DNA of 64,000 nt from Thermoleophilia bacterium. GTDB taxonomy: Bacteria > Actinomycetota > Thermoleophilia > BMS3ABIN01. Of this stretch, positions 1-8,979 are shown piece by piece; position 1 is the first letter of the stretch; each line of letters opens with the position of its first letter. The DNA lies in the NCBI GenBank assembly GCA_020053595.1, contig JAGVMV010000041.1:1-64000 (forward strand). The letters run 5' to 3'. Under the pieces are notes generated by a model. That model was given only the letters and a program-made list of their open reading frames with translations. It searched no databases and had not been told where the DNA came from. The position numbers and the translations under genes are program-made.

Positions 1-168
1 CGTCTGGTGGGGCGGCATAACTCCGCCTACGCCTATTTACCATCCTCAGTCCGGCGTTTCCCGCCGGCGCCGGTACTCAAGGGCATCATGGAGCAGGCGG
101 GGCTCAGGGATGTAAGCTACCGGCTCATGGCGGGCAGCATCATCGCCGTGCATTGGGGGACAGTTTGA
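1..168 (+). CDS. menG: Demethylmenaquinone methyltransferase, C-terminal fragment (window edge)
   Basis: The window opens inside a gene; frame 1 reads 55 residues to a TGA at 166-168. The fragment has the closing pattern of the UbiE/MenG family, AYLPSSVRRFPPAP, followed by an AGLRDVSYRLMAGSIIAVHWG-like end. The family methylates demethylmenaquinone with S-adenosylmethionine in the last step of menaquinone synthesis. The next gene, a polyprenyl diphosphate synthase, overlaps it by 16 bases. That fits joint production of the quinone head and its side chain. The identification rests only on the C-terminal tail, and the 5' part lies outside the window. Confidence 0.72.
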   Translation, partial: RLVGRHNSAYAYLPSSVRRFPPAPVLKGIMEQAGLRDVSYRLMAGSIIAVHWGTV

Positions 169-1202
169 ACACGCCTGAGCAGCCGGCTGTCTCCGATTCG
201 GAAAGAGACTCCACGGCCACGGGCGTGTCCAAGTCTCCGATGGAACTTTTCAAGGCCCGGCACTGGGCCAGGTATGCCGCACCGATGGCGGAGTGCGAAC
301 GCCGCCTGACACTGGCCACTGCTGAGCCGGGGGGCAAGATTGGTGAGGCCTGCTCGCTGACTCTCGAGGCCGGCGGCAAACGGTTGCGGCCGCTGCTGGT
401 TTTCCTGGCGACACAGTCCGGGGAAACGATTGGCGAAGACCTTTACTCGGCTGCTGTGGCGGTAGAGCTGGTGCATATGGCGACGCTGGTCCATGATGAT
501 ATCCTCGACGGCGCCGAGCTCAGACGCGGCCGGCCGACGCTGGCGGCGAAATATGGCTCCCGAACGAGCATGGCCGCCGGCGATTATCTTTTTTCCTCTG
601 CGTTCGGTATTTTAACCGGAGCCAGGTCAACCCGGGCCATATCCATGCTGACGCGGGCAAGCCTCGACCTGAGCCTGGGCGAGCTGGCCCAGCGGCAGCA
701 GACAGGCAATTTTGCCGTGACTACGGCGAGTTACATCGAGCGCTGCCGGCTGAAGACATCCAGCCTGTTTTCCGTGGCGTGCATGATGGGGGCGCTGCTG
801 TCGGGCTGTTCGCCGGAGACCGTCAAGGCAATGGAAGAGTTTGGTCTGCGGCTGGGGCTGGCTTTTCAGATCGCTGACGATATACTCGATTTCAGCGGCG
901 AGTCCGCCGAGCTGGGTAAACGCGCCGGCGCCGACCTGCGCGACGGTACCGTAACACTGCCTCTATTGATCGCCCTGGCGAGGGACTCGACTTTGATTGA
1001 ACGGCTCAGCGGTGAGTTGACGGAATCCGGGATCGATGCAATTTGCCGCAAGGTCCAGGCAACTGGTGCCTTGGATGAGGCCGGACGGCAGGCCCGCGAA
1101 CAGGTATCCCGCGCTATCGAAGCGCTTGAGGCCGCATCGGCGGAGCTGGATATCGCGCCGCTGGCGCTGGTCGCCGGGATGGCGGCGGACCGTAAAAAAT
1201 AA
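153..1202 (+). CDS. Polyprenyl (probably hepta/octaprenyl) diphosphate synthase
   Basis: This trans-isoprenyl diphosphate synthase would build the polyprenyl side chain, most likely for menaquinone. It carries both aspartate-rich Mg-binding motifs: VHDDILDG near residue 114 and QIADDILDF near residue 240. The GGKRLRP substrate-binding motif lies near residue 73. The length of 349 aa is slightly long for the family because of an uncharged, poorly conserved N-terminus. The listed start is a TTG overlapping the menG stop; GTG at 225 or ATG at 240 (MELFKARHW) would leave a more usual N-terminus, and none has a clear ribosome-binding site. dapB follows after 15 bases. Product chain length cannot be read from the sequence with confidence. 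Confidence 0.88.
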   Translation: MGDSLNTPEQPAVSDSERDSTATGVSKSPMELFKARHWARYAAPMAECERRLTLATAEPGGKIGEACSLTLEAGGKRLRPLLVFLATQSGETIGEDLYSAAVAVELVHMATLVHDDILDGAELRRGRPTLAAKYGSRTSMAAGDYLFSSAFGILTGARSTRAISMLTRASLDLSLGELAQRQQTGNFAVTTASYIERCRLKTSSLFSVACMMGALLSGCSPETVKAMEEFGLRLGLAFQIADDILDFSGESAELGKRAGADLRDGTVTLPLLIALARDSTLIERLSGELTESGIDAICRKVQATGALDEAGRQAREQVSRAIEALEAASAELDIAPLALVAGMAADRKK

Positions 1203-1217
1203 CGGGGAGGAGCACAG

Positions 1218-1997
1218 ATGATAAGAGTGCTGGTTAACGGCGCCCTCGGCAAGATGGGCCGCACCACCTGCGACGCCGTCGCCGCCGAGGATGACCTGAA
1301 GCTGACGGCGGCGGTCGATATCGCCTTTGCCGATGCCGGCGCCCGGGATGCTTTCAGGATGGAAGGGGTAGCCCTCTACTCTTCCCTGGCGGAATGCCTG
1401 GAAAAGGAGGAGCTGGATGTCGCCGTTGATTTCACCCAGCCGTCCGCCGTTTTCGATAATGTCATAGCTTGTCTGAAAGCCGGCCTCCACTGCGTCGTCG
1501 GCACCACAGGAATGAGTGGGTCGCAATTGACCGCTATTGAATCTGAGACAAGATCCAGTGGCCGCAATTGTTTTCAGGCGCCGAATTTCGCCATCGGCGC
1601 CGTTTTGATGATGGAAGTCGGCACGGCCGTCGCCCGCTATATGCCCCATTGTGAAATCGTCGAGCTCCACCATGATCAGAAGCTGGATGCGCCCTCAGGG
1701 ACAGCATTGAGAACCGCGGAACTGATCGCCGAAGCGCGCGTTGAATCGCCGGAGCCGCCGGGGCCGGAAGGCCACGCCGCCCGCGGCGTCGTCCATAAGG
1801 GCGTACCGATCCATAGTGTCCGCCTGCCCGGATTGGTGGCGCACCAGGAGATAATCTTCGGCGGCCAGGGGCAGACTCTTTCCCTGCGCCATGACGCGAT
1901 TTCCCGAGAGTCGTTCATGCCGGGAGTGGTTCTGGCGATTCGCCGGGTGGCGGATCTGGAAGACGGTCTGGTCATCGGGCTGGAGAAGATAATGTAA
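1218..1997 (+). CDS. dapB: 4-hydroxy-tetrahydrodipicolinate reductase
   Basis: DapB reduces the DapA product to tetrahydrodipicolinate with NAD(P)H in the diaminopimelate/lysine pathway. The N-terminal VNGALGKMGR is the dinucleotide-binding glycine motif. The catalytic and substrate-binding signature ELHHDQKLDAPSGTA lies around residues 150-165. The length of 259 aa is normal. The start ATG at 1218 follows GGGGAGGAG at a good distance. dapA follows directly and dapF and dapL occur 30 kb downstream, so the pathway is spread over two clusters of the window. Confidence 0.97.
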   Translation: MIRVLVNGALGKMGRTTCDAVAAEDDLKLTAAVDIAFADAGARDAFRMEGVALYSSLAECLEKEELDVAVDFTQPSAVFDNVIACLKAGLHCVVGTTGMSGSQLTAIESETRSSGRNCFQAPNFAIGAVLMMEVGTAVARYMPHCEIVELHHDQKLDAPSGTALRTAELIAEARVESPEPPGPEGHAARGVVHKGVPIHSVRLPGLVAHQEIIFGGQGQTLSLRHDAISRESFMPGVVLAIRRVADLEDGLVIGLEKIM

Positions 1998-2077
1998 ATC
2001 TGAAATAATAGATGGTTCACGCAGGCCGGAAAAGTCTGCGGCAGAAGGAGAAATCACAACCGATTTTGGGGATAAAT

Positions 2078-2971
2078 ATGAATAGTTCCGTTGGAGACAT
2101 ACTTACAGCCATGGTTACCTCGTTCCACAAGGATGGAACGGTGAACTTCGATGGCACCGCCGCTCTGGCCAGCCACCTGGTTGAGAACGGATCGGATGGG
2201 CTGGTGGTAAGCGGTACCACCGGCGAGTCGCCGACCTTGACCGACAACGAGAAGATCGACCTGATCCGCGTGGTATGCGATGCTGTCGCCGGGCGCGGCA
2301 CGGTCGTAGCCGGCACCGGTTCAAATGATACCGCCCACAGCATCGAACTCACCCGGCGCGCCAGCGAGAAGGGCATCGACGCGATTCTGGCTGTAACGCC
2401 TTACTACAACAAGCCGCCGCGGGCGGGTCTGATCGAGCATTTCAAGGCGCTGGCGGATGCCGCCGACGGCAAGCCGGTCATCCTTTACAACATCCCGGGC
2501 CGTTGCGTCATCAATATCGACCCGGAAACACTCTGCGAACTAAACGAGATCGAGAACATCATCGCCGTCAAGCAGGCCAACCCCGACCTCGAGGAGTCGC
2601 GCCGGCTCTCACAGCTATGTAACATAGGCCTTTACGCCGGCAACGACGATATGCTTTTTCCGCTGTTGGAAATGGGCGGCTGGGGAGGCATCTGCGTGGC
2701 CTCTCATATCGTCGGACCCCAGATGAAACAGATGGTGGAGCTCTTCCGCGCCGGCAAAATCGAGGAGGCGCGAGCCATCGACCACCGGCTCAAGCCTCTC
2801 TACGACGTTCTTTTCATCACCGCCAACCCGATCATGATCAAGGCGGCTCTCAACATGATGGGCCACAAGGTCGGCGACGTTCGTCTGCCGCTGGTGCCGG
2901 CCACCGATGATGAAAAAGCCGAGCTTCGGCGCGTGCTGGACCAGCTTGAGCTGGTTCAACAGCGGGCCTAG
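2078..2971 (+). CDS. dapA: 4-hydroxy-tetrahydrodipicolinate synthase
   Basis: DapA condenses pyruvate with aspartate semialdehyde, the first committed step of diaminopimelate synthesis. It is a class I aldolase TIM barrel: the Schiff-base lysine is in the IIAVKQAN stretch (residue ~163), the catalytic tyrosine in PYYNKPP, and the substrate loop is SGTTGES. I chose ATG 2078, giving MNSSVGDILTAMVTSF, because that is where family members begin. The frame stays open back to ATG 2012, but that would add 22 residues without family similarity. GGGGAT lies six bases before the chosen ATG, while the stronger AGAAGGAG at 2043-2050 is too far away. The gene is 80 bases after dapB and probably in the same operon. 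Confidence 0.96.
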   Translation: MNSSVGDILTAMVTSFHKDGTVNFDGTAALASHLVENGSDGLVVSGTTGESPTLTDNEKIDLIRVVCDAVAGRGTVVAGTGSNDTAHSIELTRRASEKGIDAILAVTPYYNKPPRAGLIEHFKALADAADGKPVILYNIPGRCVINIDPETLCELNEIENIIAVKQANPDLEESRRLSQLCNIGLYAGNDDMLFPLLEMGGWGGICVASHIVGPQMKQMVELFRAGKIEEARAIDHRLKPLYDVLFITANPIMIKAALNMMGHKVGDVRLPLVPATDDEKAELRRVLDQLELVQQRA

Positions 2972-2977
2972 TTAAAC

Positions 2978-2996
2978 CCTGCCTCCGGCAGGATTT
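2978..2996 (+). terminator. Weak hairpin terminator after dapA
   Basis: CCTGCC and GGCAGG form a six-base stem around a TCC loop seven bases after the dapA stop codon, followed by ATTTT. The stem is short and the T tract is only four bases, so termination is probably partial. Confidence 0.4.
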
Positions 2997-3075
2997 TACC
3001 CACGGAAAGCGAAATCCTTTAAAAAGGGCAGATTTCTGCTCACAGGTAATGCTGCCATGGAACCCATATCACTAA

Positions 3076-4764
3076 TTGTCCCGGAAATGGAGATTTCTTA
3101 TTTCAGAAAAACCTAAATTGAAAATAATCCCGCTCGGCGGTATCGGCGAGATCGGCAAGAACATGATGGTGATGGAGTATGACGGACGAATGATGATCAT
3201 CGATGCCGGGCTCAGCTTTCCCAAGGACGAGCTGCTGGGTATCGACTTGGTCATTCCCGATTTCAGCTATATAAGGGATAGGGCCGACCAGGTCGAAGCG
3301 GTGCTGCTAACCCACGGCCACGAAGATCACGTTGGGGCATTACCCTTCTTTTTGCGGGATATCAACGTTCCGGTCTATGGCACGAAGCTGACCCTGGGAC
3401 TGGTGGGCAATAAGATGGAGGAACATGGACTGGCCGGTCTGGTCGATCTGCGTGAGATCGTAGCGGGCACACCACAAAAGATTGGACCCTTCCAGTGTGA
3501 ATTCATCAGCGTAACGCACAGTATCCCCGACGGGGTGGGGGTGGCGGTAAAAACGCCGGTCGGCACGATAGTGCATACGGGTGATTTCAAGCTTGACCCC
3601 AATCCTATCGACAAACGCCGCACCGATCTGGGCAAGTTCGGCGAACTTGGCAACGAGGGGGTGCTGCTGCTGCTTTCGGACAGCACTAATGCTGAGGTTG
3701 AGGGTGTGACAGGCCCGGAGAACTCGGTGCGCAAGAGCCTGGAGGAGACCTTCAGCCAGGCTCATGGACGCATCATAGCCGCGTCATTCGCCTCACACAT
3801 CCACCGGATCCAACAGATTGTCGATGTGGCGCGTCATCATCGGCGTAAACTGGCCATTGTCGGCCGCTCGATGGTTCGCAACTGCCAGATCGCCCGGGAG
3901 CTTGGCTACCTTACCATCCCCGAGGACATGCTGATCAGCATGGGGGAGATATCAGATCACAAGCCGTCCCGTGTGCTTATTCTTTCCAGCGGCAGCCAGG
4001 GTGAGCCGCTGGCGGCGCTGACCCGCATGGCTTTCGGCGACCATAAAAAAGTAAAGCTGGAACCGGGTGACACGGTGATCCTCTCGGCCCGGCCGGTACC
4101 GGGCAACGAGGTGAGCGTACATACCGTAATTAACCGCCTGTTCAAGCAGGGTGTTCGGGTGGTTTACGAAAGGGTGGCGCCAGTACACGTGTCGGGGCAC
4201 GCCTCTCGCGAGGAGCTCAAGATGATCATCAACCTGACCAAGCCAAAGTATTTCATGCCGATCCACGGCGAATACCGGCACCTTTACTTTCATTCGGAGC
4301 TGGCTCAGGAGCTCGGGATGGACAAAAAGCGCATCATCATGGCCTCCAACGGCGACGTGGTTCAGGCGTCCGGCGGTCAGGTTAGAATTGTGGACAAGAT
4401 TGACGCCGGCATGACTTTCGTGGACGGGCTCGAGGTGGGGGACATCCAGGATGTCACCCTGCGCGACCGCAAGAAGCTGTCCCGGGATGGCACCTTCATC
4501 GTGGTGGCTCCCATCGCCGAGCGGGATGGTTCCATGGTCGGCACGCCCGATATCACCGCTAGGGGTTTTGTCTACATGGGCAACCGGCGGCAGCTGATGA
4601 AGGAAGTTTCCAACCTGGTCAAGGATATTCTCAGCGACAGCGCCCGGCAGGGGATTGCTGACCCGGGTATCCTGCAGGAGCATATCCACAGCCGGCTGGC
4701 AAAATACCTCTACAAGAATACCAAGAAACGGCCCCTGATCATGGCGGTCATTGTCGAGGTCTAG
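3076..4764 (+). CDS. rnj: Ribonuclease J (metallo-beta-lactamase/beta-CASP)
   Basis: RNase J is an exo/endoribonuclease for mRNA turnover and rRNA maturation. The metallo-beta-lactamase motif HGHEDH is at residue ~80, GDFKLDP follows near 170, and the beta-CASP HVSGHASREE and PIHGEYRHL motifs are near 370-400. Length (about 555-562 aa) fits the family. The start is unusual. The listed TTG at 3076 has no ribosome-binding site. The family N-terminus (SEKPKLKIIPLGG) is instead preceded by an ATT codon at 3100, seven bases after GGAG at 3089-3092. RNase Y is also encoded in this window, so both major RNA-decay nucleases are present. Confidence 0.95.
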   Translation: MSRKWRFLISEKPKLKIIPLGGIGEIGKNMMVMEYDGRMMIIDAGLSFPKDELLGIDLVIPDFSYIRDRADQVEAVLLTHGHEDHVGALPFFLRDINVPVYGTKLTLGLVGNKMEEHGLAGLVDLREIVAGTPQKIGPFQCEFISVTHSIPDGVGVAVKTPVGTIVHTGDFKLDPNPIDKRRTDLGKFGELGNEGVLLLLSDSTNAEVEGVTGPENSVRKSLEETFSQAHGRIIAASFASHIHRIQQIVDVARHHRRKLAIVGRSMVRNCQIARELGYLTIPEDMLISMGEISDHKPSRVLILSSGSQGEPLAALTRMAFGDHKKVKLEPGDTVILSARPVPGNEVSVHTVINRLFKQGVRVVYERVAPVHVSGHASREELKMIINLTKPKYFMPIHGEYRHLYFHSELAQELGMDKKRIIMASNGDVVQASGGQVRIVDKIDAGMTFVDGLEVGDIQDVTLRDRKKLSRDGTFIVVAPIAERDGSMVGTPDITARGFVYMGNRRQLMKEVSNLVKDILSDSARQGIADPGILQEHIHSRLAKYLYKNTKKRPLIMAVIVEV

Positions 4765-4814
4765 CAGGAGACTCCTGGGCAGCCTGGAGTTCATTATCGT
4801 CAAGGGGAGACGGG

Positions 4815-7379
4815 ATGGCAGGAAAAGCGGGAAAAAAGGCGAGCACCGCGAAGACCAGGCGGCAAAAGGCTCCCCGGCGCAAGGCCCGGGATTTAGCCGG
4901 GGCGCGGGACCTGCGTCATCTGCGGGAGTTGGGCGGATTGGCGCTGGCGCTGGCCGGGTGCTTTCTGGCGCTGCTGCTTTATCTGGGCTGGTCCGGCGGA
5001 ATAGTCGGCAGCGCCACCGATGACGCCCTGCGCTATCTCTTCGGCGTCCTGGCTTTTCTGGCGCCGCCCGCATGCATACTGGCTGGAATCTACCTGATTT
5101 TTCCCGAAGCGCCCAAAGGGCCGCGCGGTTTTCAGATCGGCGTCGGGCTGCTGCTGGCGGGACTGTTTCTCGTCTTTGGCGCCAACACCCTGTCTGTTCT
5201 GGGCTCCGAACCTCCCCACGAAGAATTCTTCCAGAGTGAATATTTTAGCGCTCATGGCGGACTGGTGGGCGACGGGCTCTACTGGGCGACCGGGTCGCTG
5301 CTTGGCGACGCCGGCAGTTCGATAGGGGTGATATTCCTGATGCTTTCATCCCTCTTCCTGATTACTGGCGCCTCGGTGAGGCTTGTGCTGATGGCGACCG
5401 GTTCCCGTGCCAAGAAGGCTGCCCTCAGTGCGGGGCGGACAGGCAGGCAGCTGGGGCATACCTTGACTGAGAGACGCCCTGCGTCTTCCGGGGAAGGGAA
5501 AACCAGCGGCGGCGGTGCGGTAGCCCTGGCTGGCGCAGCTGCTGATTCAGCCGGGCCGACACCTTTTGGCGTCGATCCCGCGGCGCTGTCCGGGCGTCCG
5601 GCCATCGGTGAATCGATGATGAGCGGCGCCGGTGCTGAACATGCACCCCTGGACGGCGCTCAGACCTTCCCCGATATATATCAGGGCAAGCCGGCGCTGG
5701 CGCTGGTGGAACCGGGAAGCGAAAAAGAAGCGGCCGGCAGCAATGAAACGCCGGAGACCGGCATCGATGAATTCGCCGATATCGGCGAAAAGCCCACAGC
5801 GGTTCAGGAGGAGCTTTTCCCCATCACCGAAGAGGAAAAGGAGCAGGCGGCGGTCTATGTTTTGCCCGAGCGCGAACTGTTGCGGAAGAGCGCTGAGCGC
5901 AAGGGGCAGTCGGGAGACAGTCGCGACCGGGTAAGCAGAGTGCTCGAGGAAACGCTGGCAAGCTTCGGCATCGAGGCCCGGGTTGTCGGCACCGAGAACG
6001 GCCCGCGGGTGACCCGCTATGAGCTGCAGCTGGCGCCGGGCATCAAGGTCAACAAGGTTAGCACCCTCAAGAACGATATCGCCTATGCCCTGGCGACAAC
6101 GGATATCAGGATCCTGGCTCCCATCCCCGGCAAGTCGGCGGTCGGTGTCGAGGTACCAAACATCAACCCGAACATGGTGACCCTTGGCGATATTTACAAG
6201 GATTTCCCCAAAAGCTCTGGTCCGCTGATGACCTGGCTGGGCAAGGATATCGCTGGCAAGCCGGTTTACGCCGATCTTGCGCAAATGCCGCACCTGCTGG
6301 TTGCCGGCACCACCGGTTCGGGCAAGAGCGGCTGCATCAACTGCATGGTCTCCTCGATTCTCTTGCGTTGCACTCCCGACGAGGTTCGCATGATTCTCAT
6401 CGATCCCAAACGGGTGGAGCTCAGCCATTTCGAGGGCATTCCTCATTTGCTGACTCCCGTTGTCACGGTGATGAAGAACGCGACCAATGTACTCGCCAAC
6501 CTGGTCGAGGAGATGGAGTCGCGTTACGGCCAGATGCAGCTGGCTCGGGCCAAGCAACTGGACGAACTGAACAAGGTGCGCCGACGCCGGGATCAGAAGC
6601 CGTTGCCCTATATAATCCTGGTGGTCGATGAGCTGGCCGATCTGATGATGGTCGCGCCGGCCGACGTCGAGGGCGCCATCATTCGCCTGGCGCAGAAATC
6701 CCGCGCCGTGGGCATCCACCTGGTACTGGCGACCCAACGGCCATCAGTGGACGTCATCACCGGTATGATCAAGGCCAACGTGCCTTCACGCATCGCCTTC
6801 GCGGTTTCATCGCAGATCGATTCACGGGTCATCCTCGACACCAACGGCGCCGAGAGCCTGCTGGGACAGGGTGACATGCTCTTCCGGCCGCTGGGATCTT
6901 CACAGCTCCGGCGTGTCCAGGGGGCCTACATCTCCGAGGAGGAGATCAAGCTGCTCACCGATCGTTGCAAGAGCCAGAAACAGCCTGATTTTGACTTCGA
7001 GCTGCTGGAAGGCAAGGAGGCTGACAACGAGGAAAAGTTGCCGGCCGACGAGGATGAGCTGCTTCCCGACGCCATGCGGCTGGTAGTCGAGGCCGGTTCG
7101 GCTTCGGTCTCCATTCTTCAGCGCCGCCTGCGCGTGGGCTATACCCGTGCCGGACGGCTCATCGACATGCTGGAGCGCAGAGGTGTCATCAGCGGCTACG
7201 AGGGCAGCAAACCCCGGCGGGTTCTGATCGGCGAGGATGACCTCGAGAGGATTCTGAACCAGGCGCCGAGGCAGCGGAAGCAGGCCGAGGAAAGCCTGGA
7301 GCCTGAGGCACACGCGGAGACCGGCCATTCGGATCAGGAAAACGGGGAAAGCCCGGCAGCCGGGGACGACCTCTATTAA
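4815..7379 (+). CDS. ftsK: DNA translocase FtsK/SpoIIIE
   Basis: This membrane-anchored hexameric ATPase pumps DNA through the division septum and activates XerCD at dif. The basic N-terminus is followed by four membrane helices between residues ~35 and 190, then a low-complexity linker. The motor domain has Walker A GTTGSGKSG (~497) and Walker B LVVDELADLMM (~601). The C-terminal winged-helix gamma domain (ASVSILQRRLRVGYTRAG, ~765) reads KOPS polarity. The 854 aa length is typical of an FtsK with a short linker. The start at 4815 follows GGGGAGACGGG. The order rnj-ftsK-rodZ-pgsA-cinA-recA is a common Gram-positive arrangement, here interrupted by the hyp cluster. Confidence 0.97.
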   Translation: MAGKAGKKASTAKTRRQKAPRRKARDLAGARDLRHLRELGGLALALAGCFLALLLYLGWSGGIVGSATDDALRYLFGVLAFLAPPACILAGIYLIFPEAPKGPRGFQIGVGLLLAGLFLVFGANTLSVLGSEPPHEEFFQSEYFSAHGGLVGDGLYWATGSLLGDAGSSIGVIFLMLSSLFLITGASVRLVLMATGSRAKKAALSAGRTGRQLGHTLTERRPASSGEGKTSGGGAVALAGAAADSAGPTPFGVDPAALSGRPAIGESMMSGAGAEHAPLDGAQTFPDIYQGKPALALVEPGSEKEAAGSNETPETGIDEFADIGEKPTAVQEELFPITEEEKEQAAVYVLPERELLRKSAERKGQSGDSRDRVSRVLEETLASFGIEARVVGTENGPRVTRYELQLAPGIKVNKVSTLKNDIAYALATTDIRILAPIPGKSAVGVEVPNINPNMVTLGDIYKDFPKSSGPLMTWLGKDIAGKPVYADLAQMPHLLVAGTTGSGKSGCINCMVSSILLRCTPDEVRMILIDPKRVELSHFEGIPHLLTPVVTVMKNATNVLANLVEEMESRYGQMQLARAKQLDELNKVRRRRDQKPLPYIILVVDELADLMMVAPADVEGAIIRLAQKSRAVGIHLVLATQRPSVDVITGMIKANVPSRIAFAVSSQIDSRVILDTNGAESLLGQGDMLFRPLGSSQLRRVQGAYISEEEIKLLTDRCKSQKQPDFDFELLEGKEADNEEKLPADEDELLPDAMRLVVEAGSASVSILQRRLRVGYTRAGRLIDMLERRGVISGYEGSKPRRVLIGEDDLERILNQAPRQRKQAEESLEPEAHAETGHSDQENGESPAAGDDLY

Positions 7380-7388
7380 CGATATCTC

Positions 7389-8938
7389 ATGGACAGCTCA
7401 GGCTCTTTGAACAGTGGCATCCTGACCCGGCCCCGAAAAATCGGGGCCGTTGTCGTCGGCATCGCTTTTTTAGCCTCTACTGCCTCACCCTGGCGCCGGA
7501 TGTGCTCGGCCATGACTCCGGCGACTGGCAGGCGGCGGGGGCGACTCTGGGTATCAGCCATTCGCCGGGCTCACCGCTCTATACCATTATCTCGTGGCTA
7601 TTCACTCATATCCCCTTTGGCACGGAAGCGGCGCGGGTCAACCTGGTCTCGGCGGTGGTGGGCGCCGCCGGCGTAGTGGCGGTTTTCATCTTCGTCATCA
7701 TGTTGCTCGACCGCTGGTTGCCGGCGCTCATATCGGCGGCGACTTTGGGACTGGGGGGACAATGGTGGGCTCACGCATCGGTGGCGCAACCATACAACGC
7801 CGTTCCGACGATTATCGCCGTACTGCTGATCATGTTGCTTCTATGGCAGAGGCGTGGTGATGTCAGGGTGGTATGGTGCGGGGCGTTGCTGACTGGTGCC
7901 GGGCTCGCGTATCATCCCTCGCTTCTGTATTTCACTCCCGTTCTCGCAGCAGGTCTTTTCGTCCTCGGTCCCTGGCGAAAGGTCATCAGGCTCAAACCCA
8001 TGCTGATCGCCCTGCTTTTGCTCGGGCTGGGACTTGCTATTTACGCCTATCTGCCGCTGAGAAGCTTCATGAACCCGTCCGTCCGCTACCAGCCGGTGGA
8101 TTCGGTCTCATCCCTGTGCCGGTTCGTAACCGTCAGCGAAGCCCGAAGCACCGGGACCTTCGCCACCAGGATCCCGGGAGAGGAACAGTTGAAGGAGCGG
8201 TTGACCGAGGTCATCAGAAAAGGCTATTTTCCATCCTATGCTTTCCTGGTTTTCGGACCGGCCATCACACTTCTCTATCCGGCTGTGCTGAAACGTCTGC
8301 GGCCATCCAGCCGGTTGCTCCTCTTCCTGCTCATTGGCGCGGTAGCCCACATGACCATCGTCTTTATCATCAGCGGCATCTATGTCCAGTATTACCTGCC
8401 GGTATTGCTCTCCTTTTCCATCTGGGCGGGTTTTTCAGTTTATCTGGTGATGACGGTAGCGGATATCTATCTGGACATACCCCGCTTCAAACAGCTGCCC
8501 GTGCTGGTTACCGGGGCGATATATTTTACAGTCCTGGCTTTGGGAATACCCGGTATATGGCCGTTCGTCAACCATCACAATGACAGGGGAATGCGGCAGT
8601 ATGGCAACTGGGTCTTCAGCCAGGCCAAGACCGGAGCAGTGATTCTGGCTAATTGGGACGCCTACCCGGGGCTGGTCTACGGGCAAAAAGTGGAAGGACA
8701 ACGTCCGGATCTCAAGCTGGTTTCCGTGCCGCCGGAAACGTGGCGCGACTACCTGCCGGCGGCGCTGTCCGGGAATCCGTCGCAGATCCTGCTGGCGCGT
8801 TCGTTACCCTTTGATGACCGGGAGGGGACATCGGAGATCGGCTCCTGGTATTTTGTCAGCATCAAGGGCCGCACCTACCAGGACCAGTTGCACGGATTCC
8901 CCAATCCCGCGGCTGTGCAGCTCTTCGAGGTTCCCTAA
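7389..8938 (+). CDS. DUF2723-family membrane glycosyltransferase-like protein (apparent frameshift)
   Basis: The protein has about ten membrane helices and the DUF2723 signature PDVLGHDSGDWQ followed by LGISHSPGSPLYTI and RVNLVSAVVGA. The DUF2723/TMEM260 group resembles protein O-mannosyltransferases, but the substrate here is unknown. The main frame runs from GTG 7502 to 8938 and lacks the first helix. The missing part (MDSSGSLNSG..., IGAVVVGIAF) is in another frame starting at ATG 7389. The two join with a -1 shift at the T6 tract 7466-7471, giving GIAFFSLYCLTLAPDV, a normal family N-terminus. Either a homopolymer error, a mutation or real slippage explains this. It converges on hypE with a 41-base gap. 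Confidence 0.78.
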
Positions 8939-8979
8939 ATAAGTTACTGGAATATGTGGGGCTGACTGGTGTGGTTGTA

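Noticed and set aside
963-1673. 236-codon minus-strand frame opposite the polyprenyl synthase and dapB
   Set aside because: It spans the antisense of two clear genes, has no recognisable motif and is a by-product of their GC-rich codon use.
3952-5073. 373-codon minus-strand frame opposite rnj and ftsK
   Set aside because: Long but antisense to conserved RNase J and FtsK coding sequence, with a His/Pro/Arg-rich composition typical of shadow frames.
5547-6737. 396-codon minus-strand frame opposite ftsK
   Set aside because: Antisense to the FtsK motor domain; no family features.
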